A DNA stretch of 64,000 bases from Eutreptiella sp. 'Long Island Sound 2002' (Eukaryota > Euglenozoa > Euglenophyceae > Eutreptiales > Eutreptiaceae). Numbering within the stretch: the first letter of the stretch is position 1; each line of letters starts with the position of its first letter. Shown here piece after piece: positions 49,728 to 61,176 of this stretch. A program made the position numbers and the translations under genes. Where the stretch lies: the NCBI GenBank assembly GCA_964036045.1, contig OZ038399.1:18621670-18685669 (forward strand), given 5' to 3'. The notes below the pieces were generated by a model. That model worked only from the letters and a program-made list of their open reading frames with translations. It searched no databases and was not told the DNA's origin.

Positions 49728-51165
49728 CAGACTGGGGCTGCGCAGGGGCGCAGACTGGGGCTGCGCATGGGCGCAGACTGGGGATGCGCAGGGGCGCAGA
49801 CTGGGGCTGCGCAGGAGCGCAGACTGGGGCTGCGCCGGGGCGCAGACTGGGGCCGCGCAGGGGCGCAGACTGGGGCTGCGCAGGGGCGCAGACTGGGGCT
49901 GCGCAGGGGCGCAGACTGGGGCTGCGCAGGGGCGCAGACTGGGGCTGCGCATGGGCGCAGACTGGGGCTGCGCAGGAGCGCAGACTGGGGCTGCGCAGGG
50001 GCGCAGACTGGGGCTGCGCAGGGGCGCAGACTGGGGCCGTGCAGGGGCGCAGACTGGGGCTGCGCATGGGCGCAGACTGGGGCTGCGCATGGGCGCAGAC
50101 TGGGGCTGCGCAGGTGCGCAGACTGGGGCTGCGCAGGGGCGCAGACTGGGGCTGCGCAGGGGCGCAGACTGGGGCTGCGCAGGGGCGCAGACTGGGGCTG
50201 CGCAGGGGCGCAGACTGGGGCTGCGCAGGAGCGCAGACTGGGGCTGCGCAGGAGCGCAGACTGGGGCTGCGCAGGGGCGCAGACTGGGGCTGCGCAGGCG
50301 CGCAGACTGGGGCTGCGCAGGCGCGCAGACTGGGGCTGCGCAGGGGCGCTGACTGGGGCTGCGCAGGGGCGCTGACTGGGGCTGCGCAGGGGCGCAGACT
50401 GGGGCTGCGCAGGGGCGCAGACTGGGGCTGCGCAGGGGCGCAGACTGGGGCTGCGCAGGGGCGCAGACTGGGGCTGTGCAGGGGGGCAGACTGGGGCTGC
50501 GCAGGGGCGCAGACTGGGGCTGCGCAGGGGCGCAGACTGGGGCTGCGCAGGGGCGCAGACTGGGGCTGCGCAGGGGCGCAGACTGGGGCTGCGCAGGGGC
50601 GCAGACTGGGGCTGCGCAGGGGCGCAGACTGGGGCTGCGCATGCGCGCAGACTGGGGCTGCGCAGGGGCGCAGACTGGGGCTGCGCAGGGGCGCAGACTG
50701 GGGCTGCGCAGGGGCGCAGACTGGGGCTGCGCAGGAGCGCAGACTGGGGCTGCGCATGGGCGCAGACTGGAGCTGCGCAGGGGCGCAGACTGGGGCTGCA
50801 CATGCGCGCAGACTGGGGCTGCGCATGCGCGCAGCCTGGGGCTGCGCAGGGGCGCAGACTGGGGCTGCGCATGGGCGCTGACTGGGGCTGCGCAAGGGCG
50901 CTGACTGCAGCTGCGCAGAGGCGCAGACTGGGGCTGCGCAGGGGCGCAGACTGGGGCTGCGCAGGGGCGCAGACTGGGGCTGCGCAGGGGCGCAGACTGG
51001 GGCTGCGCAGGGGCGCAGACTGGGGCTGCGCAGGGGCGCAGACTGGGGCTGCGCAGGGGCGCAGACTGGGGCTGCGCAGGGGCGCAGACTGGGGCTGCGC
51101 AGGGGCGCAGACTGGGGCTGCGCAGGGGCGCAGACTGGGGCTGCGCATGAGCGCAGACTGGGGCT

Positions 51166-54100
51166 GTGCAGGGGCGCAGACTGGGGCTGCGCATGGGCGC
51201 AGACTGGGGCTGCGCAGTGGCGCAGACTGGGGCTGTGCAGGGGCGCAGACTGGGGCTGCGCAGGGGCGCAGACTGGGGCTGCGCAGGGGCGCAGACTGGG
51301 GCTGCGCATGGGCGCAGACTGGGGCTGCGCAGGGGCGCAGACTGGAGCTGCGCAGGGGCGCAGACTGGGGCTGCGCATGCGCGCAGACTGGGGCTGCGCA
51401 GTGGCACAGACCGGGGCTGCACATGCGAGCAGACTGGGGCTGCGCAGGAGCGCAGACTGGGGCTGCGCAGGGGCGCAGACTGGGGCTGTGCAGGAGCGCA
51501 GACTGGGGCTGCGCAGGGGCGCAGACTGGGGCTGTGCAGGAGCGCAGACTGGGGCTGCGCAGGGGCGCAGACTGGGACTGCTCATGGGCGCAGACTGGGG
51601 CTGCGCAGGGGCGCAGACTGGGGCTGTGCAGGAGCGCAGACTGGGGCTGCGCGGGGGCGCAGACTGGGGCTGCGCAGGGGCGCAGACTGGGGCTGCGCAG
51701 GGGCGCAGACTGGGGCTGCGCAGGGGCGCAGACTGGGGCTGCGCATGCGCGCAGACTGGGGCTGCGCATGGGCGCAGACTGGGGCTGCGCAGGGGGGCAG
51801 ACTGGGGCTGCGCAGGGGCGCAGACTGGGGCTGCGCAGGGGCGCAGACTGGGGCTGCGCAGGGGCGCAGACTAGAGCTGCGCATGAGCGCAGACTGGGGC
51901 TGCGCAGGGGCGCAGACTGGGGCTGCGCATGGGCGCAGACTGGGGCTGCGCAGGGGCGCAGACTGGGGCTGCGCAGGGGCGCAGACTGGAGCTGCGCAGG
52001 GGCGCAGACTGGGGCTGCGCATGCGCGCAGACTGGGGCTGCGCAGTGGCACAGACCGGGGCTGCACATGCGAGCAGACTGGGGCTGCGCAGGAGCGCAGA
52101 CTGGGGCTGCGCAGGGGCGCAGACTGGGGCTGTGCAGGAGCGCAGACTGGGGCTGCGCAGGGGCGCAGACTGGGGCTGTGCAGGAGCGCAGACTGGGGCT
52201 GCGCAGGGGCGCAGACTGGGACTGCTCATGGGCGCAGACTGGGGCTGCGCAGGGGCGCAGACTGGGGCTGCGCAGGAGCGCAGACTGGGGCTGCGCAGGG
52301 GCGCAGACTGGGGCTGCGCAGGGGCGCAGACTGGGGCTGCGCAGGGGCGCAGACTGGGGCTGCGCAGGGGCGCAGACTGGGGCTGCGCATGCGCGCAGAC
52401 TGGGGCTGCGCATGGGCGCAGACTGGGGCTGCGCAGGGGGGCAGACTGGGGCTGCGCAGGGGCGCAGACTGGGGCTGCACAGGGGCGCAGACTGGGGCTG
52501 CGCAGGGGCGCAGACTAGAGCTGCGCATGAGCGCAGACTGGGGCTGCGCAGGGGCGCAGACTGGGGCTGCGCATGGGCGCAGACTGGGGCTGCGCAGGGG
52601 CGCAGACTGGGGCTGCGCAGGGGCGCAGACTGGGGCTGCGCAGGGGCGCAGACCGGGGCTGCGCAGGGGCGCAGACTGGGGCTGCGCAGAGGCGCAGACT
52701 GGGGCTGCGCAGGGGCGCAGACTGGGGCTGCGCATGCGCGCAGACTGGGGCTGCGCAGGGGCGCAGACTGGGGCTGCGCAGGGGCGCAGACTGGGGCTGC
52801 GCAGGGGCGCAGACTGGGGCTGCGCAGGAGCGCAGACTGGGGCTGCGCATGGGCGCAGACTGGAGCTGCGCAGGGGCGCAGACTGGGGCTGCACATGCGC
52901 GCAGACTGGGGCTGCGCATGCGCGCAGACTGGGGCTGCGCAGGGGCGCAGACTGGGGCTGCGCATGGGCGCTGACTGGGGCTGCGCAAGGGCGCTGACTG
53001 GGGCTGCGCAGAGGCGCAGACTGGGGCTGTGCAGGGGCGCAGACTGGGGCTGCGCAGGGGCGCAGACTGGGGCTGCGCAGGGGCGCAGACTGGGGCTGCG
53101 CAGGGGCGCAGACTGGGGCTGCGCAGGGGCGCAGACTGGGGCTGCGCAGGGGCGCAGACTGGGGCTGCGCAGGGGCGCAGACTGGGGCTGCGCAGGGGCG
53201 CAGACTGGGGCTGCGCAGGGGCGCAGAATGGGGCTGCGCATGAGCGCAGACTGGGGCTGTGCAGGGGCGCAGACTGGGGCTGCGCATGGGCGCAGACTGG
53301 GGCTGCGCAGTGGCGCAGACTGGGGCTGTGCAGGGGCGCAGACTGGGGCTGCGCAGGGGCGCAGACTGGGGCTGCGCAGGGGCGCAGACTGGGGCTGCGC
53401 ATGGGCGCAGACTGGGGCTGCGCAGGGGCGCAGACTGGAGCTGCGCAGGGGCGCAGACTGGGGCTGCGCATGCGCGCAGACTGGGGCTGCGCAGTGGCAC
53501 AGACCGGGGCTGCACATGCGAGCAGACTGGGGCTGCGCAGGAGCGCAGACTGGGGCTGCGCAGGGGCGCAGACTGGGGCTGTGCAGGAGCGCAGACTGGG
53601 GCTGCGCAGGGGCGCAGACCGGGGCTGCGCAGGGGCGCAGACTGGGGCTGCGCAGAGGCGCAGACTGGGGCTGCTCATGGGCGCAGACTGGGGCTGCGCA
53701 GGGGCGCAGACTGGGGCTGCGCAGGGGCGCAGACTGGGGCTGCGCAGGAGCGCAGACTGGGGCTGCGCATGGGCGCAGACTGGAGCTGCGCAGGGGCGCA
53801 GACTGGGGCTGCACATGCGCGCAGACTGGGGCTGCGCATGCGCGCAGACTGGGGCTGCGCAGGGGCGCAGACTGGGGCTGCGCATGGGCGCTGACTGGGG
53901 CTGCGCAAGGGCGCTGACTGGGGCTGTGCAGGGGCGCAGACTGGGGCTGCGCAGGGGCGCAGACTGGGGCTGCGCAGGGGCGCAGACTGGGGCTGCGCAT
54001 GGGCGCAGACTGGGGCTGCGCAGGGGCGCAGACTGGAGCTGCGCAGGGGCGCAGACTGGGGCTGCGCATGCGCGCAGACTGGGGCTGCGCAGTGGCACAG

Positions 54101-56175
54101 ACCGGGGCTGCACATGCGAGCAGACTGGGGCTGCGCAGGAGCGCAGACTGGGGCTGCGCAGGGGCGCAGACTGGGGCTGTGCAGGAGCGCAGACTGGGGC
54201 TGCGCAGGGGCGCAGACCGGGGCTGCGCAGGGGCGCAGACTGGGGCTGCGCAGAGGCGCAGACTGGGGCTGCTCATGGGCGCAGACTGGGGCTGCGCATG
54301 CGCGCAGACTGGGGCTGCGCAGGGGCGCAGACTGGGGCTGCGCAGGGGCGCAGACTGGGGCTGCGCAGGGGCGCAGACTGGGGCTGCGCAGGAGCGCAGA
54401 CTGGGGCTGCGCATGGGCGCAGACTGGAGCTGCGCAGGGGCGCAGACTGGGGCTGCACATGCGCGCAGACTGGGGCTGCGCATGCGCGCAGACTGGGGCT
54501 GCGCAGGGGCGCAGACTGGGGCTGCGCATGGGCGCTGACTGGGGCTGCGCAAGGGCGCTGACTGGGGCTGCGCAGAGGCGCAGACTGGGGCTGTGCAGGG
54601 GCGCAGACTGGGGCTGCGCAGGGGCGCAGACTGGGGCTGCGCAGGGGCGCAGACTGGGGCTGCGCAGGGGCGCAGACTGGGGCTGCGCAGGGGCGCAGAC
54701 TGGGGCTGCGCAGGGGCGCAGACTGGGGCTGCGCAGGGGCGCAGACTGGGGCTGCGCAGGGGCGCAGACTGGGGCTGCGAAGGGGCGCAGACTGGGGCTG
54801 CGCATGAGCGCAGACTGGGGCTGTGCAGGGGCGCAGACTGGGGCTGCGCATGGGCGCAGACTGGGGCTGCGCAGTGGCGCAGACTGGGGCTGTGCAGGGG
54901 CGCAGACTGGGGCTGCGCAGGGGCGCAGACTGGGGCTGCGCAGGGGCGCAGACTGGGGCTGCGCATGGGCGCAGACTGGGGCTGCGCAGGGGCGCAGACT
55001 GGAGCTGCGCAGGGGCGCAGACTGGGGCTGCGCATGCGCGCAGACTGGGGCTGCGCAGTGGCACAGACCGGGGCTGCACATGCGAGCAGACTGGGGCTGC
55101 GCAGGAGCGCAGACTGGGGCTGCGCAGGGGCGCAGACTGGGGCTGTGCAGGAGCGCAGACTGGGGCTGCGCAGGGGCGCAGACTGGGGCTGTGCAGGAGC
55201 CCAGACTGGGGCTGCGCAGGGGCGCAGACTGGGACTGCTCATGGGCGCAGACTGGGGCTGCGCAGGGGCGCAGCCTGGGGCTGTGCAGGAGCGCAGACTG
55301 GGGCTGCGCAGGGGCGCAGACTGGGGCTGCGCAGGGGCGCAGACTGGGGCTGCGCAGGGGCGCAGACTGGGGCTGCGCAGGGGCGCAGACTGGGGCTGCG
55401 CATGCGCGCAGACTGGGGCTGCGCATGGGCGCAGACTGGGGCTGCGCAGGGGGGCAGACTGGGGCTGCGCAGGGGCGCAGAGTGGGGCTGCGCAGGGGCG
55501 CAGACTGGGGCTGCGCAGGGGCGCAGACTAGAGCTGCGCATGAGCGCAGACTGGGGCTGCGCAGGGGCGCAGACTGGGACTGCGCATGGGCGCAGACTGG
55601 GGCTGCGCAGGGGCGCAGACTGGGGCTGCGCAGGGGCGCAGACTGGAGCTGCGCAGGGGCGCAGACTGGGGCTGCGCATGCGCGCAGACTGGGGCTGCGC
55701 AGTGGCACAGACCGGGGCTGCACATGCGAGCAGACTGGGGCTGCGCAGGAGCGCAGACTGGGGCTGCGCAGGGGCGCAGACTGGGGCTGTGCAGGAGCGC
55801 AGACTGGGGCTGCGCAGGGGCGCAGACTGGGGCTGTGCAGGAGCGCAGACTGGGGCTGCGCAGGGGCGCAGACTGGGACTGCTCATGGGCGCAGACTGGG
55901 GCTGCGCAGGGGCGCAGACTGGGGCTGCGCAGGAGCGCAGACTGGGGCTGCGCAGGGGCGCAGACTGGGGCTGCGCAGGGGCGCAGACTGGGGCTGCGCA
56001 GGGGCGCAGACTGGGGCTGCGCAGGGGCGCAGACTGGGGCTGCGCATGCGCGCAGACTGGGGCTGCGCATGGGCGCAGACTGGGGCTGCGCAGGGGGGCA
56101 GACTGGGGCTGCGCAGGGGCGCAGACTGGGGCTGCACAGGGGCGCAGACTGGGGCTGCGCAGGGGCGCAGACTAG
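51166..56175 (+). repeat. 3,657-bp superblock duplication within the 23-mer array
   Basis: The pattern of variant units from 51,166 to 52,518 recurs at 54,823-56,175 (offset 3,657 bp, 159 units). A partial copy also starts at 53,259. Shared markers include GGGACTGCTCATGGGC, GGGCAGACTGGGG after a GGGGGG variant, and GCAGACTAGAGCTGCGC. Confidence 0.82.
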
Positions 56176-59100
56176 AGCTGCGCATGAGCGCAGACTGGGG
56201 CTGCGCAGGGGCGCAGACTGGGGCTGCGCATGGGCGCAGACTGGGGCTGCGCAGGGGCGCAGACTGGGGCTGCGCAGGGGCGCAGACTGGGGCTGCGCAG
56301 GGGCGCAGACCGGGGCTGCGCAGGGGCGCAGACTGGGGCTGCGCATGCGCGCAGACTGGGGCTGCGCAGGGGCGCAGACTGGGGCTGCGCAGGGGCGCAG
56401 ACTGGGGCTGCGCAGGGGCGCAGACTGGGGCTGCGCAGGAGCGCAGACTGGGGCTGCGCAGGGGCGCAGACTGGGGCTGCGCAGGGGCGCAGGCTGGGGC
56501 TGCGCAGGGGCGCAGACTGGAGCTGCGCAGGGGCGCAGACTGGGGCTGCGCATGCGCGCAGACTGGGGCTGCGCAGGGGCGCAGACTGGGGCTGCGCAGG
56601 GGCGCAGACTGGGGCTGCGCATGGGCGCAGACTGGGGCTGCGCAGAGGCGCAGACTGGGGCTGCGCAGCGGCGCAGACTGGGGCTGCGCAGGGGCGCAGA
56701 CTGGGGCTGCGCAGGGGCGCAGACTGGGGCTGCGCAGGGGCGCCGACTGGGGCTGCGCAGGGGCGCAGACTGGGGCTGCGCAGGGGCGCAGACTGGGGAT
56801 GCGCATGGGCGCAGACTGGGGCTGCGCAGGGGCGCAGACTGGGGCTGTGCAGGGGGGCAGACTGGGGCTGCGCAGGGGCGCAGACTGGGGCTGCGCAGGG
56901 GCGCAGACTGGGGCCGCGCAGGGGCACAGACTGGGGCTGCGCATGAGCGCAGACTGGGGCTGTGCAGGGGCGCAGACTGGGGCTGCGCATGCGCGCAGAC
57001 TGGGGCTGCGCAGGGGCGCAGACTGGGGCTGCGCATGCGCGCAGACTGGGGCTGCGCATGAGCGCAGACTGGGGCTGCGCAGGGGCGCAGACTGGGGCTG
57101 CGCATGGGCGCAGACTGGGGCTGCGCAGGGGCGCAGACTGGGGCTGTGCAGGGGCGCAGACTGGGGCTGCGCAGGGGCGGAGACTCGGGCTGCGCAGGGG
57201 CGCAGACTGGGGCTGCGCAGGGGCGCAGACTGGGGCTGCGCAGGGGCGCAGACTGGGGCTGCGCAGGGGCGCAGACTGGGGCTGCGCATGCGCGCAGACT
57301 GGGGCTGCGCAGTGGCGCAGACTGGGGCTGCACATGCGCGCAGACTGGGGCTGTGCAGGGGCGCAGACTGGGGCTGCGCAGGGGCGCAGACTCGGGCTGC
57401 GCAGGGGCGCAGACTGGGGCTGCGCAGGGGCGCAGACTGGGGCTGCGCCTGGGCGCAGACTGGGGCTGTGCAGGGGCGCAGACCGGGGCTGCGCAGGGGC
57501 GCAGACTGGGGCTGCGCATGCGCGCAGACTGGGGCTGCGCAGTGGCGCAGACTGGGGCTGCACATGCGCGCAGACTGGGGCTGCGCAGGAGCGCAGACCG
57601 GGGCCGCGCAGGGGCGCAGACTGGGGCTGTGCAGGAGCGCAGACTGGGGCTGCGCAGGGGCGCAGACTGGGGCTGCGCATGGGCGCAGACTGGGGCTGCG
57701 CAGGGGCGCAGACTGGGGCTGCGCAGGAGCGCAGACTGGGGCTGCGCAGGGGCACAGACCGGGGGTGCGCAGGGGCGCAGACTGGGGCTGCGCAGGGGCG
57801 CAGACTGGGGCTGTGCAGGGGCGCAGACTGGGGCTGCGCAGGGGCGCAGACTGGGGCTGCGCAGGGGCGCAGACCGGGGCTGCGCAGGGGCGCAGACTGG
57901 GGCTGCGCATGGGCGTAGACTGGGGCCGCGCAGGGGCGCACACTGGGGCTGCGCAGGGGCGCAGACTGGGGCTGCGCAGGGGCGCAGACTGGGGTTGCGC
58001 AGGGGCGCAGACTGGGGCTGTGCAGGGGCGCAGACTGGGGCTGCGCAGGGGCGCAGACTGGGGCTGCGCAGGGGCGCAGACCGGGGCTGCGTAGGGGCGC
58101 AGACTGGGGCTGCGCATGGGCGTAGACTGGGGCCGCGCAGGGGCGCACACTGGGGCTGCGCAGGGGCGCATGGGCGCAGACTGGGGCTGCGCATGGGCGC
58201 AGACTGGGGCTGCGCAGGGGCGCAGACTGGGGCTGCGCAAGGGCGCAGACTGGGGCTGCGCAGGGGCGCAGACTGGGGCTGCGCAGGGGCGCAGACTGGG
58301 GCTGCGCATGGGCGCAGACTGGGGCTGCGCAGGGGCGCAGACTGGGGCTCCGCAGGGGCGCAGACTGGGGCTGCGCAGGGGCGCAGACTGGGGCTGCGCA
58401 GGGGCGCAGACTGGGGCTGCGCATGGGCGCGGACTGGGGCTGCGCAGGAGCGCATACTGGGGCTGCGCAGGGGCGCAGACTGGGGCTGCGCAGGGGCGCA
58501 GACTGGGGCTGCGCAGGAGCGCAGACTGGGGCTCCGCAGGGGCGCAGACTGGGGTTGCGCATGGGCGCAGACTGGGGCTGCGCATGGGCGCAGACTTGGG
58601 CTGCGCATGGGCGCAGACTGGGGCTGCGCAGGGGCGCAGACTGGGGCTGCGCAGGGGCGCAGACTGGGGCTGCGCATCGGCGCAGACTGGGGCTGCGCAG
58701 GGGCGCAGACTGGGGCTGCGCATGGGCGCAGACTGGGGCTGCGCAGGGGCGCAGACTGGGGCTGCGCAGGGGCGCAGACTGGGGCTGCGCAGGGGCGCAG
58801 ACTGGGGCTGCGCATGGGCGCAGACTGGGGCTGCGCAGGGGCGCAGGCTGGGGCTGCGCATGGGCGCAGACTGGGGTTGCGCAGGGGCGCAGACTGGGGC
58901 TGCGCATGGGCGCTGACTGGGGCTGCGCATGGGTGCAGACTGGGGCTGCGCAGGGGCGCAGACTGGAACTGCGCGGGGGCGCAGACTGGGGCTGCGCAGG
59001 GGCGCAGACTGGGGCTGCGCAGGGGCGCAGACTGGGGCTGCGCAGGGGCGCAGACTGGGGCTGCGCAGGGGCGCAGACTGGGGCTGCGCATGGGCACAGA

Positions 59101-59300
59101 CTGGGGCTGCGTAGGGGCGCAGACTGGGGCTGCGCAGGGGCGCAGACTGGGGCTGCGCATGCGCGCAGACTGGGGCTGCGCAGGGGCGCAGACTGGGGCT
59201 GCGCATGCGCGCAGACTGGGGCTGCGCAGGGGCGCAGACTGGGGCTGCGCAGGGGCGCAGACTGGGGCTGCGCAGGGGCGCAGACTGGGGCTGCGCAGGA

Positions 59301-59434
59301 GGGGGGGGGGGGGGCGCCTCACCACAGGCTTTTGGCGACCCCCCCAGGCGCCGGGCTCCTCACCAGGAGGTTATTGGGGCCCGGGCCAGCGTGTGCGCGA
59401 GGGCCTCACCACAGGCTCTTGGCCCCGCGTTGTC
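59301..59434. repeat. Spacer copy 1 between 23-mer arrays
   Basis: After a run of 14 G (59,301-59,314), about 120 bp of non-array sequence contains CCTCACCACAGGCTTTTGGC and, about 86 bp later, CCTCACCACAGGCTCTTGGC, so it has an internal repeat. It is almost identical to 59,707-59,834, differing at the length of the G run and at CTCTTGGCCCC versus CTTTTGGCCCT. No function recognised. Confidence 0.85.
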
Positions 59435-59706
59435 GGGGGGGGCTGCGCAGGGCCGCAGACTGGGGCTGTGCAGGAGCGCAGACTGGGGCTGCGCAGGAGC
59501 GCAGACTGGGGCTGCGCAGGGGCGCAGACTGGGGCTGCGCAGGAGCGCAGACTGGGGCTGCGCAGGGGCGCAGACTGGGGCTGCGCATGGGCGCAGACTG
59601 GGGCTGCGCAGGAGCGCAGACTGGGGCTGCGCAGGGGCGCAGACTGGGGCTGCGCAGGGGCGCAGACTGGGGCTGCGCAGGGGCGCAGACTGGGGCTGCG
59701 CAGGAG
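59435..59706 (+). repeat. Small 23-mer island, subfamily B
   Basis: About 11-12 units of the B-type 23-mer lie between the two spacer copies. The first unit reads GGGGCTGCGCAGGGCCGC, one G short. Three units have the AGGAGCGC spacer. Confidence 0.93.
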
Positions 59707-60110
59707 GAGGGGGCGCCTCACCACAGGCTTTTGGCGACCCCCCCAGGCGCCGGGCTCCTCACCAGGAGGTTATTGGGGCCCGGGCCAGCGTGTGCGCGAG
59801 GGCCTCACCACAGGCTTTTGGCCCTGCGTTGTCGGGGGGGGGGCGCGCCGGGGGGCCGTTCAGGCTGGTTCCCCCCGGGGCTGGCTCAGTTGTGCATGGC
59901 CACAGGCCAGCAGAGGCTGTTTCTTACGGGGCTCATGTCGGTTCATGGCCCAGGGCGCATGGGGGAGGGTCCCAACTCTCGCCCCCGGAGGTTCTTGCTG
60001 GCTGTCCCTGGGGGGGGGGGGGGCATGCGGTTTCGAGTGTTTTGGGAGGCGAGCTACCTCCCATGGCAAAACACAGGCGGCCTCTTCGCGCTGGGGAACC
60101 TCCGCTGGGG
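59707..60110. other. Spacer copy 2 plus about 275 bp of unclassified sequence
   Basis: 59,707-59,834 repeats spacer copy 1. From 59,835 to 60,110 the sequence is unique in this window, GC-rich, and contains runs of 10 G (59,834-59,843) and 14 G (60,010-60,023). No gene, tail or known element is recognised. It ends sharply at GCATGGGCTGTGG, where hexamer repeats begin. Confidence 0.7.
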
Positions 60111-61164
60111 GCATGGGCTGTGGCAGGGGCACTGGTAGGGGCAGGGGCAGGGGCAGTGGCAGGGGCAGTGGCAGTGGTAGGGGCAGGGGCAGGGGCAGTG
60201 GCAGTAGCAGGGGCAGGGGCAGTGGCAGGGGCAGGGGGGGCAGCGGCAGTAGCAGGGGCATTGGCTGGGGCAGGGGCCGGGGTAGGGGCAGGGGCATGGG
60301 GCAGGGGCAGTGGCTGGGGCAGGGGCAGGTGCAGGGGCCGGGGCTGGGCAGGGGCAGGGGCAGGGGCCGTGGCAGGGCCAGGGGCAGGGGCAGTAGCAGG
60401 GGCAGTGGCAGGGGCAGGGGCAGGGGCAGTGGCAGGGGAGGTGGTAGTGGCTGGGGCAGGGGCATGGGCAGTGGCAGTAGCAGGGGCAGGGGCAGGGGCA
60501 GGGGCAGTGGCAGTAGCAGGGGCAGGGGCAGGGGCAGGGGCAGTGGCAGTGGCAGGGGCAGGGGCAGGGGCAGAGGCTGGGGCAGGGGGGGCAGGGGCAG
60601 GGGCAGTGGCAGGGGAGGTGGTAGTGGCTGGGGCAGGGGCATGGGCAGTGGCAGTAGCAGGGGCAGGGGCAGGGGCAGGGGTAGTGGCAGTAGCAGGGGC
60701 AGGGGCAGGGGCAGGGGCAGTGGCAGTGGCAGGGGCAGGGGCAGGGGCAGAGGCAGGGGCAGGGGGGGCAGGGGCAGGGGCAGGGGCAGGGGCAGGGGCA
60801 GGGGCATGGGCAGGGGCAGTGGCGGGAGCAGGGGCAGTGGGAGGGGCAGGGGCATTGGCAGGGGCAGGGGCAGGGGCAGGGGCCGGGGCAGCGGCTGTGG
60901 GAGGTGCAGGGGCAGTGGCAGGGGCCGGGGCAGGGGCAGATGCAGGGGCAGGGGCAGGAGCAGGGGCTGGGGCAGGGGCTGAGGCAGCGGCACGGGCAGG
61001 CGCAGTGGCAGGAGCAGGGGCAGTGGCTGGTGCAGGGGCAGGGGCAGTGGCAGGGGCAGTGGCAGGGGCAGGAGCAGGGGCAGGGGCAGTGGCAAAAGCA
61101 GGGGCAGGGGCAGGGGCGATGGCAGGGGCAGTGGCAGGGGCAGGGGCTGTGGGAGGTGCAGGGG

Positions 61165-61176
61165 CAGTGGCAGGGG
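61165..61176 (+). repeat. 12-bp target-site duplication, left copy
   Basis: CAGTGGCAGGGG here is repeated at 61,246-61,257 on the other side of a 69-bp insert. Related array segments at about 48,623, 46,206 and 46,458 have it once, followed by CCGGGGCAGGGG. Confidence 0.85.

Larger units (their letters stand above)
49653..59300 (+). repeat. 23-bp minisatellite array, subfamily B (unit ending CAGACT), about 420 units
   Basis: The unit is GGGGCTGCGCAGGGG followed by CGCAGACT, 23 bp, with the CTGCGC and GCGCAG inverted repeat. Units are far more uniform than in subfamily A, differing mainly at the AGGG spacer (ATGG, ATGC, AGGA, AGTG) and at the last bases. The marker GTGGCACAGACCGGGG occurs near 51,401, 52,045, 53,494, 54,092, 55,058 and 55,702, with spacings all exact multiples of 23. 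The unit has no stop codon and 23 is not divisible by three, so three units encode one 23-residue peptide repeat in each frame. This produces spurious frames of up to 1,326 codons on the plus strand and 1,265 on the minus strand. Confidence 0.97.

Noticed and set aside
51166-54823. Similarity between the 3,657-bp superblock offset here and the 3,656-bp offset in the satellite
   Set aside because: One is 159 units of 23 bp and the other is 17 units of 215 bp plus one base. The arrays share no sequence, so I regard the match as coincidence.
54114-58094. Open frame of 1,326 codons on the plus strand
   Set aside because: It consists only of translated 23-bp units, repeating a 23-residue pattern. 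Equivalent frames of similar length exist in other frames and on the minus strand, as expected for a stop-free repeat.
49653-59300. CRISPR array
   Set aside because: The 23-bp units are contiguous with no unique spacers, there are no cas genes, and the context is eukaryotic.
49653-59300. CpG-island promoter
   Set aside because: CpG density is high only because each 23-mer carries CpGs. There is no adjacent transcript or unique regulatory sequence to support a promoter.
55528-59325. Open frame of 1,265 codons on the minus strand rich in Ala, Pro, Ser and Cys
   Set aside because: It is the complement of the same 23-mer array, with no independent start context or domain.
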